A stretch of DNA of 64,000 bases from Blastomussa wellsi. Taxonomy: Eukaryota; Cnidaria; Anthozoa; Scleractinia; Plerogyridae. The position numbers and the translations under genes were made by a program. Positions 1 through 11,100 of this stretch are shown here, piece after piece; the first letter of the stretch is position 1; each line of letters begins with the position of its first letter. The stretch lies in NCBI GenBank assembly GCA_947652115.1, contig OX393563.1, positions 10,066,083 to 10,130,082 on the forward strand. The letters run 5' to 3'. Under the pieces are notes generated by a model that was given only the letters and a program-made list of their open reading frames with translations, searched no databases and was not told where the DNA came from.

Positions 1-1572
1 TCCTTCTTCTTGCACTTATACTTATTTCTAGTGTAAACAGCATAAGAAGAATGGTGTGTTTGTTCTTCTCATGTGCTTATACTCAGTGAAAGCCAGTCAT
101 TAATGCACTAATGCCTCGTACCTGGAATAATGCGGTACATTTCTCGACTAGTACGCTGTCAATATTACATTGAAGACGCCCGCGCCTAGTGTTTGAATAT
201 CCTTGTGATCGGCACTGACAGTATGACCTTGGAAACCTTGGTTGATAAGCTGATATGAAATAATTTGTGGGACACACATTCGCCGACTGTCACTTCCAAG
301 AAGCAAAAAGAAAAAAGAAACGTGGACGGACAATGTCCTTGAAGAAAGAAAAAGAAAAGAAAGCTGGTTTGTGTCCTATAAACCAAAATAGTGATATGAA
401 GGAGCAGCCCTGTGGTATACAATTCTTTCCACGTTAAAGAGTTTTTGACCCAAGTCCCTAATAGCGGAGCTCCCGCGCGTGCCAAAGGAGCGCGCGAGCG
501 GAGCCCCATAGCTTTGAATTTTTTGGAACCCATCGAGCTAAAAATTTTGGTTATCACGTGACTGTCCGTCCGTATGACCGTACGTACACACGGATTAGCC
601 CTGGGAACGACTTTGCGTGTCGTGGGACAAATCGCACCTAGCAGAGATAGTTTCAAAACAACTGTATAGTCAACGTCTTTTCATTCTGAAGTTTTATGAT
701 CGATTGACAGCTGTCAAAACAAGGTATCCGCTGACCAAAATCACATGACCATATCGCGGTTAGGACTCATCGAGGTCACATGTTTTTGGAGTTGACTGCT
801 GACCAGATAATGGTTTTCCATTGTATAGCGGCTCAGGTCCGATTTTTTGGGGGGATTTGTAGTTTTTCAAGGCCATCCTCAGCGGGAATTTCTGTGATGG
901 GAGTTAACAATTCTGATACCTGGTCAACTCTCATAATTTCACGTCTTTTTTTTCGTTCTTTTGAAAATGCTTCAAACTATTAAAATCTAGTCAGGAATAT
1001 TGTAATTCCTGAGTTTTGATTGGCTTACAGGGCATGGTATATGAGCAGATATAACATGGAACACTGTACGCTGTCCTCAACGAGGACAGCCAGGGTGCTC
1101 AATTATTCCACTCCTGCTTGATATGAGATAGTTATTTAATATCCAATGCACGCTCATAGAATAAAATTTAATTAAAGTTAAATATGGCATGGGATTTAGT
1201 CCAAGGAAGTTTATAGTGAAGTGAATGTCAGCTTGATAATGGGAGTCCTTGGGAACGAAGACCAAATGCAGGCTCGTTTTTTCGCTTTTAGCTCCGAGTC
1301 TCAAAACAAATAGCCCGCAGGGCATAATGCCCTTAACCCGAAAACAACATAATTAACTAAAGATAGCTTAAAAAGCAAAACAAAAGAATGGAGGATCGCA
1401 GAGTTCGTGGCTTCCTGTAAAATTGTGTTATTTAGACAATTCAAGGAAAAGTTCAACCGCTCACTAGGTGACTAACGCTGTTAATGAGAGTGACTTTCCG
1501 TGTTTTGTACAACGATGATTATGATGGTGTTAATAAAAAGACGCTGTGCGGATGTCGTGAAGTACGGTCCTG
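1..1572. other. 3' flank of QTRT2, repeat-like, no gene
   Basis: No exon was recognised here. About 455-660 is GC-richer and looks like a dispersed repeat, with direct GCGCGCGAGCGGAGC-type words. About 985-1150 is a degenerate relative of the hairpin repeat at 16556-16780: it shares the phrase 'cctgagttttgattgg' and an 'aattattccact' arm. The short reading frames here match no family I know. Confidence 0.5.
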
Positions 1573-2136
1573 TCAAAGACGTTGGCCTTCCAAGAAAAAT
1601 CTTTTAAACTCCCCAAAGGTATCTCCTTCGATTGATAATCGAATCTGCGAGAACAACTGGCAGTATTCGTGTAAATTATGTCTGAAAATAAAAGAAAAAA
1701 TGAAGTTAGTTCAAGTCATTTCATTAATGGCATAGAATGCTCACAGCAGAAATAGAACCGACGCTGAAATCTTTTTCAAACTTTACCTCTGGATTGTTTT
1801 TTAGAGCAACTTAAATTTCGAAATAAAATGGGGGTCCCCATGATTGTTTAGCAGCAACAGCACCTCGTTTACACACAGTAATTCATTTTATATCATTACA
1901 TTCACGATCGGCTTGCTAAATACTCTTTTTTTCAACGACTGTTTCTTAGACGCTTAGTACTAAGTGGCATCGTTGATTTGAACAGTCAGGAAATAAGGTT
2001 AAGTACTTACGTCATAAGGAGGACTTTAGCAAGCATTTCCTTAGTAACAAGCAGATGATGAACATACGCCCGCGTATGATTTGTACAGCAGTAACATGGG
2101 CAGGTACTAACGAGCGGGGTAAAGTCTGAACTGTAC
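1573..2136 (-). CDS. QTRT2: QTRT2 exons 10-11 (zinc site and stop)
   Basis: Exon 10 (2011-2136) carries the CPCYCC cluster and [14 protein letters not shown]. Exon 11 (1573-1681) opens with HN, and that His is the fourth zinc ligand, 25 residues after the last Cys. Exon 11 ends in TGA at 1575-1573. The intron between them spans 1682-2010 and is GT-AG. Confidence 0.92.
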
Positions 2137-5100
2137 CTGAATAAACCAAAATAGAAAAACAGGCTGTTCTTCAGAAAATATTTTCTTTCCATTTTTTAAC
2201 CACTTGTTCATTGCGCGTTTCGCTATAAGGCCAGCCTGTTCTAGTTCTTGGCACTAATCCGCTGTTTGCGCCGATGCACGTTTCCGTTTCGTAAACGGTC
2301 GATGCCATTTTTTCGACACTTAGAATTTTTTTTGGGCTATCATCGAATTTTTTTACCCACAAAAAAAGAAAAATTGTTAGTCAATGACAAGAATCGAACC
2401 CTGAACCTCTGACAAGCCAACATCTCTATTTCACCAGTACACTACCACTACACTACCAGGCCAATCCGCCAAATCCCCACAAAATTTCGTTATAAAACAA
2501 GACTTTCTTAGTATATATATTTTACTTATAGTATTGCCCCACCCAACAAATAAAGCTAACCGCAAGCACACCAGTGTGAAATTGAACAATTAAGCATTTG
2601 GTAAGTGTGTATTAGTCTATCACCAGTTTCGACCTAGTCCAGGCCTAAACTAGAGCGGATATAGCATCGTCCATTCCGAAAAGCTTGGTTACCAATTATG
2701 GCATCGACCGTTAAAAAATGGCACCGACCGTTTACGAAACGGAAATTAGCTGCGCCGATCACAAACTAAGTATCCGAACTCCAACAGCAGGCTACTAAAC
2801 TAGGGTTGAAAAAAAAAAACTGAAGGAAACTGTAAAGTTGAAAGCAAGTAAAAAATGAACAAGGATGGTTAAGCCTGAGTGCGATTAAGGCGATTTTTCC
2901 CGGGGGGACTCCGTAATAAAAATAACGGGGAAACTCGTGGTAACTTTTAATTTAGAGGGTAAAATTGATGGATTGGTACCGCTTAGGGTACTTTAACCTA
3001 AAATTACCACTGCTGGTACCTTTCAGGGTATTGTATTGAGTCAAGAAATGACAGGAATTGATTGTGACTCCGCTGATTTTAATTTTAAGTTTTCATTTAT
3101 GTGATATCGTTTATGGTTATTTTTTTTTGGGGGGGGGGGAAAGGGGGGCACGCCCACTAATAGAGATTCTGATTCTTTTACGGGTTCTTTTAAAACTTTC
3201 CGACAAGCACCCCCGTCATTTTTATTAGGGGGGGGGGGGGGCGTTACGAACCAACTTCTCTTTTGCAAGGCGAGCCATCCATGGTCATAGTTAAAAGTCC
3301 TCAGACACCCTTACCTAGTATGGTTAAGATTAATTTCATACAGTGTTCCTGCATCCTTGGTATCTTTTTCATCTGTAGTATTTGATGATTCGTTCAATCT
3401 ATCGTCTGGACGTTTCTGTTCTGTTTTAGAAGGGGAGTAGTTCAGTTCTGGTTTAAATCTCTTTCTGCTCAATTTTATGTCCAACGCACAGCCACGGTCA
3501 GCTACTTGGCAAGGGTAAGTGCGAAGTATTAAGGAAAATAAACAATACAAGATTCCACACAAAGCTTCTAGTTGTACAATGACTCGGAGACTATAAATTC
3601 TGCACTTTGCCTGAAAAAAGTAATGCCTTACCAGTGTCTGCCTTGCCTTATTTTCTTGCACTCGTGTTTGCACTGCAAAATGAACCAGTCTCGTCCCATG
3701 TTCAATGTTGCTTGGGCTAGTTTTACTAGTGTTTGGCTGTGCACCTGGGCTTGTTTTGCCCACGCCACAGAGTTGACACCTGCGATTACCACAACCTGCA
3801 GTGGGACCTTCACTGGGCCCTCATCCCCAAGTGTCGCTCCCTGGTCGTACTGGGTACGTTTTGCATTTTGGGATTGATTTTGCGCGGTTCGCATAGCACT
3901 GTGGGACTGATGCGAACACCTGGAGCTTCCTGCCTTGACTGACTGGCACCGAGGCAGGGATCTTCATATTACAGAAAAGCCACGGTCACTTGATTTCCCC
4001 TCCCTGTTTCACCCCTGACCCAAAAATAGATACACCATCCATCCAAAAATACATCAAAGACATCTCCAATACCGTGTACATGACCTCGACAAACCAGGAA
4101 TCACTTCCATTTGGGTGAACATGTGAGATGGGCCATCAAATTCCCAAGTGTTAAATTACTTTCTTTTAAAAAATTGATACCCAATTCTGGGCCAGATTTC
4201 ACACCATACCTGATTTGCCACTACACTGGAAACTGGCTCTAAACAACAATCATTGGTGCCATAAATACTTATTATTTGATCAAAACCTGATCGCAGGTTA
4301 TGGCTACAGGTACATGATATTAACACTAGAAAGACAAATGAACTTTTCCACAATTAAGAGATGAAGGCTTTGTTAAAATGCTAGCACAATATCCTTCATG
4401 TGCTTCACCTCAAGTTATTTAAAGGATATGATGAATCAAAGATATCGACTCCACATTCTACAGCCAAAACTACCTCATCTGAAAAAAGACAACAATTGGT
4501 TGGAGTGAGGGTAAAAGGAATCAACAAGTTTGTTTACTCAAATAACACACACACCCATACAAGAAGAAAACTTAATATGATTGAAGAGCAATATCTACAT
4601 GTATTTTAGTTAAACAATTGACACGAATTAGCTTTTTCTCATACTTGCACAGAGATCTCAGGCAATGAAAAGTTGCAATGCAATGCTTATTTACCAATAT
4701 CTAAATGCAACACTCACCAAATTATAGACTTCAACAAATATCTTATGTACAACGCACAGAGTGTCTCGTTCAAAGCAGCATACAGAAGCTTATGCTCACC
4801 TGGAGTTCCTAGGCCATCGATAAGGCGAGGTTTATCATCGGGTAGTGATTCCTGCAATAAACAACAAATGGTGTTAAATTACCACAACCAACCTACCCAA
4901 AGTGAAAGCCTGGTCTCCTACACAGAAGTTCTTTCCGCTTGTCACACAGGCTTTTAGTCAGGATTCGCAAAGTGGCCTTCCAAAATGCACTATGGGGCGT
5001 GCTAAAATGAACAATTTATTAAGCAACATATGGAAAATAAAACAATTTTCTTCAAAAAGTGGCTGTCCACAGGACGCCTGGACGGCCAACTGGCTAAAAG

Positions 5101-8100
5101 CCTGCTGTTACATAATCTTTTGTCGAGAGGAAACATTGCGACACAAGCCAAAAGAACGACTGTGTAGGTGGGTAGTTCAAAGCAAAGCTGGGGAAATTGC
5201 ATTCCTGTTATAGTTCACATTATTTTAATGACTAAGTTGTCAGACAACTTGCCTGAGCCTTTGGCCATCCAACAGGTGTGGATAAAAATTACTTTAGTTG
5301 ATTGGCAGGGAAAACTACCAATCCCAGACAACCAGATGGCACTTTTGAACCCTGGATACATTTATTATCGATGAACTATTAAATTTGATGTGAACTGTGA
5401 CTGAATCATACACTGATTTACAGTGTAGGAATATTAAAACTATAACAATTAAGTTCGCCTAAATGGGTTTCCACATGATCATGACAGCTTACCTATTCAG
5501 TAATGTAGCAGCTGTGGAGAACTGCTTTTGCTTGGTATTGTAAGCAGCTTCTATATTGTTCTTATGTCAAAGTCATTGTTTCAGTTGTTTACTCTTTTGT
5601 TTTGGGCTAGGGTATCAAACCAATCACAAATTGTGTATTAATATAATTTGGTTTTATCAACTGGGTTGATAATATGAATTGGCCACCATAAAGAGATTCG
5701 AGAGCTGACATTTCGAGCCTTAGCCCTTCGTCAGAGTGAATCGCTCCGACGAAGGGCTAACGCTCGAAACATCAGCTCTCAAATCTCTTTACGGTGGCCA
5801 ATTCACATTATCAACCCAGTTGATAAAACCAAATTATATTGGAATACTTTCCACCGACGCAGCAACACAGTTTCTTTAGAAACTTACCCCCTCTACAAAT
5901 TGTGTATGTTACGAGAGCTGCTACATCACCCAAGTTATTTGGTTGAAACGTATAAAAATTTTTAATCAGTGTCAAACACGTTTTTGCCGTTTCATGTCAT
6001 GCATGATTATGACAACAGTATTTTCAGCTTACTTATTTAATAGAATATAATTATACTGACCACTGTTTTCTGCAAAAGATTACACCAGTTACATGTACTG
6101 GAGCTGAATCCCTGAACAACAAACCCTACAAAGATATTAATAGTAAAAGCGTCTTAGTTTTAAAAACGTTTTCATCCATCAGCGAATTAATACACATACA
6201 TGTATATCAGTAAGCATGACCTTTTAAGGACAGAAGCTTTTAACATCATCAATGAAAATGATTTGCAATGAATTACTCAAAATTTTATTTTAGACAACTG
6301 TGAGACAGTTAAGTAACACTGTTCTTAACTGGTCCATATATTATAATAATTTACTATTATTTACTGGATAAGTCCAGATAATTGAAAATATGAAATAAAA
6401 ATTGAATTTACATGGTTAAGTGGTCCACAGTGAAAATGAAAAAGTTGTCCCTCATTTCCCCTGGGTAAGTCAAGCCAGCAAGAAAATAACTTTGCACAAA
6501 ATTATGACACCTCATGCACTAATTCTCTTCATGAAAAGTGATTTTCTTGAGGATTACCCACTTGACATTGTGAGACATTCTCGTCCCCAGAGCCCCTTGT
6601 CCCCCTTAGCCGGCTGGGCCTGTGCACAAGGAACAAGTGGCTCTGGAGACATATGATTTGATTGGCTGAAATCAAACAAAGGGAGTCCAATCAAATTAAC
6701 CATTTTGCAGTGCGACCTGGAAAACTGTGAACATCTAAAACTATTTCTAGAATCTTTATTGTTTTTTGCAGCAAACCGCACAGAACAATGTGTTGGCTTT
6801 TTATTCCACGATTTTAATGTTACCAAATTAATACTGAAATTGTTATAATTGTTGTTCTATTTGAGAGCTTATGTATTACCTTAGAATAACTATGAACGAT
6901 ATTTCGCTGAAAAGAGATGTTGAATTGAACAAACACGATCAGACACAGCCAGACAGCAAGTCTGAGAGCTACTTGAACGATAAACAAATCCAGTGTCTCT
7001 CTTTAGTAAAATATCGGTGATTACTCTTTACTTACACATAAGCTCAGAAATAGAACAATAGCGACAATTTTAGTATTTTCTAATGGCATTAACACAGAAG
7101 AAAAAGCCAACTTGTTGTTTTGTGACTAATCCAAACATCTTGCGGTTTCATCTTGCATCTGATTGGTCAAGAAACAACATTCCAGATAAAATTTTAGGTG
7201 TTTATGGTTTTCTGGGTTCTACCGTACACTAACTGAAACCAAGAGATTTTAAAACAGCTGATGGACAAGCAGCACTGGGGACGAGAATGACTGTGAGAAA
7301 AAAAAACAGACTTATCCTGTGTAAAAGAAAAATCCAAAAAGCAACAAGTGTAGAATTAAATGAAGGTTCAGATTTTCAAGATTTGATTGTATTTGCTGCC
7401 GAGGCTGTAAGGCAGCTATTCAAAACATGCCCATTGAGATGTGCTGATCTCTGGATGTCTGCATGGTGCTCGGGGCATCAAGCAGTATTGTTTTGCATGG
7501 AATTTCGGCTTTGATTGGTTACAATACAAAATAAGTTTATTCACTTGTTATAATATTCATCAGGGCCACCAACATTTTGTTTTTGTGTCAAGAAGGTGCT
7601 AAAGTGCTTTCATGAGCTTAATAGCACTGTTCCTGCACCAACCTCTAAGCAGTATTGCACACAGAAATTGATAAATAAAACGCCACCGACAATATTTATT
7701 TTTCTTTTGTTTGAAGTACCTGCAACTGGTCTCTGTGATGTCTCTTTGGCCGATCGTATTCTTTCTTTTTCTGAATTTGATCCTTCAATTGCTCCGAGTA
7801 TATTACATGATGCCAAGTTCTAAAAGTTTTAAAAAATATTTTATTATTAATTATTATCAAAACAATTATTATTAAACTTCACATAGAAATTAAAAAGATA
7901 CCTTAATACCTCATGAACAATGATATTTCAAAAACCACAATTAAGAATTGTCAGAATAGGGATCAAAGTGCTCCATGGAATGATCATTAATTTATATAAT
8001 TCATATAATTTGAAGTAAAGCAGTATCCTTCCAATTTATCCCTCTCATCATGCAACAAAGCCCAATCCTTCCCTCCCTCTCCTTGTGTTTTAATATGCAA

Positions 8101-11100
8101 AGCACCTGAACAGTAAAGATTGCAAATTCACAAGCTCCCCTCCCTTCTACTTCCTCTCCACCCTGCAGACTTTCATTCTACAGCCCATCAAGCATTCTAT
8201 TCCACACCATTCCCACCAAGCAATAGCAACTGACAAAAAATGCAAACAACAAACAGACAAAATACATTTCTCGCTACATAACACTGCAGTGGTTTCAAAA
8301 CAAGCCAGCGACGGCAGGAGTTCCATCAGTTACTTGACTATCATGCTGCTGGCTACTCTGGTCATAGCAATCAGCTCGCAACAAAAAAAACTAACATTAT
8401 AACAGCCACCTACTCTTCCGGTCGCTGGCGCCTGCTTCAAAACATTTTGAAACACCTGCATTGCTAACTGCAACTGGCCAAATAATCATCGAAAGCAAAA
8501 ATTGCCCATCAAACAGGAATTTTCCAGGCACAGTGATGTGTTCCCCATGCCTGAACAAGCTTTTGCTGTGTTTACAATAGTCAACTTGTAGCAGGTCTAA
8601 CTAAATATGAAAGGGAAAGATCAGTTCATAAGATTCTCAATGTTATCTTCAACGGCAGTACAGGATAGCTACCAAATGTTAGTTGGCATGATTTAAAGCC
8701 AAATTATATTAGCCATCAGTGTGCCCAGTGCATTGACAAGTTCTTGCCAAATTTTCAATTTCCAATTTGATTCCCAAACTAAAGTTAAAACGCTTGAATG
8801 ACACATGCAAAATAATTTAACTCTATTTTAGCCCACTTTCGAACTATTCTATATACTAATATACAGTGTCCCTAAGGAGTAAGAGAGTCTTAAGATGAAA
8901 GTATGAAAGGATAAACTGGTTGAAAAACCAAACTTTTACATGTAAAACAGCAATTCAGCAATAGTCAACCCCGAAACTACTGGAGTCATGTTTAGTCTGT
9001 CAACTGCTTTTAATTTGAACTCTCAACTAAAAAATTAATAGATGTTATGGCACAACTCTGCGTAAGGTCTATAAAACATCTGTCAACTGCTTTTAATTTG
9101 AACTTTTGACTTTCTTCTGGTGCAACCACCTATTACAGATCAACCAACCAGGTGAAATTCATTCAACTACAATTATACTATCTGTAAAAACAGCCATAAA
9201 AAGCAGTGTCTACTCAATACATTCAGAGGCTCTACCTACCAAAGCTGTACAATGAATTGCTTTCATGTGTAAGTACAGGTCCTGGAAAATACTGTCTTAC
9301 ATGCAGTAATAGCTATCCAAGAGACACTACATAAATATCATTTCTGTCCCACAGGTGCAGTAGATTTTATAGAATCTAGGGTAGAAGTATGAATTATAAT
9401 TGTGGCATGGCCTACCACTTACCAACCTTACTCAGTTCTTTTTCTTTGATACATTTATCAAGGAATCTTAAAGTCCGATCTACAGATTTGCGAATTCTCT
9501 TTTCAGTCTGTCCAGTTGCAGGAATAGTGTCACAAAGACATTCAGCTAAGTTGGGCTGGAATGCCTGAAGCAGCTGCATGAACAAATTCACATCTATCTG
9601 AAAATAATTAAAAATTTATTAACACTGCAATAGTTTACCTATATGGACAAATCAATCATTTTTAACATCAAGAAAGCTAGGCAAACTGCAATTCATGCAA
9701 AGAGCTATGTAGCTGAAGTCCCTCTTTACAAATTTAAGGCTTTAATGATACCACTATGTGTATTAATTTTGTTATCTTCAAGCTAAGACGTCATTTACCC
9801 TTAGCATTCCTTTTTGTTTTAAGCTTTTTTCTCCCTTTCATTGCTGCTCAATCAGCATTAGCATTCTTCTGAAAGCTTATTTCTCAAGACTCATCATGGA
9901 GCAAAGAGGGTGAAATGCTTTTCATATCATTATACACAATATTCTCCTTGGAGAAATTTGGCTCAACAGCTGTATTGCACATTACTCTTTATTTTTAATA
10001 AAGTCGTTCATAAAAGTTTCCTGGTGAGAGGCATGTCAGATGGAATAGTGCTAATCACAAGGTCAGAGTTCAAGCTCTTGCCTTTCACCTGAGAGTAAGA
10101 AATGAGTCATAGAATCAAATTGTATGTCAACAAGGGGGTAGCCTGCAGTGCAGGCGTTATTATGGAGCGGAACGCTAGACGCTAGGTAATAAATCGTGTT
10201 TTCGGTGCCGCCATCTTGGATGCTTGGCTGCTAGAGGATTGGTGCAGAGGCGAGGTGGGGGTGGGGGGAGAAGGGTGGGGCAAAAATAACGCCTGCCGGC
10301 AAAGCCTGTTGAATAATTGAACGCCCCCTAATTAGTAGGGGTTGATCGCCTTTCCGGAAATGTACAAGCAACCAATGAAAATCGATTTTGTTTTACCGGA
10401 AGCCAAAAATTACTTCCGACAAAAACGTATTTTTCCTTCCCCTCCCCCTCCCCCCTGACCCATTTTTTGTTCTTAACACCTACTCACTCGCCCCAATCTT
10501 CCACAGCTCCAAATCCAAGATGGCGGCCTAATACGAAAATGTGCACTCGCGCATCCAAAATACGCCTGCACTGCAGGCTAAACAAGGGGGTGTCTTCAGT
10601 CATTTCATAAGCCATGACATAAAATGTAATGTAGTGACGTGTATGAAATTTGGATATTCATTGCTATTGGAACGTGGAGGGGAAATATGACTAGAAGTCT
10701 GGATAAATTTCAAACTGAAATTTGCTTTCCTGCCTTGTCTCTCTTTGTATGTTATGGACCACTGAAATGAAACATGTGTTTATGGCTTTAATTTCCAAAG
10801 CTCAAGAAATACCAAAGAGGGATACAAGGTAAGATTTCAAACTTTACTATAGCTTTTCAAAAGAGAAAGAAGATATTTTACACTTAATTTCAAATCCATT
10901 TAAAATTCTTATAGTACTCTTTGGTCAATCATCTGTGGTTTCTTTGATGTGCCATGATCTGATTGATCTTGGATTACTGATCTGATCCTGTCCCGATTAA
11001 CCAATAGGAACCCACCCACCCTTGATTTGATTAAGCACCTTTTTCCTGCCACCGGGAGTCCACACAGACACAGATTTTTCTTCATTGTATCCTTCTCGTC

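Noticed and set aside
186..656. 156-residue minus-strand frame
   Set aside because: It matches no family and sits in repeat-like sequence, with no splice link to QTRT2.
3628..3894. 88-residue minus-strand frame, and an opposing plus-strand frame, near a QTRT2 exon
   Set aside because: It lies inside the AT-AC intron region and has no recognisable domain. It is not needed for the complete 415-codon gene.
4409..4429. GT donor at 4408 for QTRT2 exon 8
   Set aside because: It would add seven non-conserved residues (PLNNLR-type) and break the frame with exon 9, while the AT-AC site keeps both.
5292..5350. Alternative QTRT2 exon 6 ([12 protein letters not shown]...)
   Set aside because: The phases fit, but the 6061-6125 exon matches the family better (GFVVQGF) and its coordinates complete the 415-codon length.
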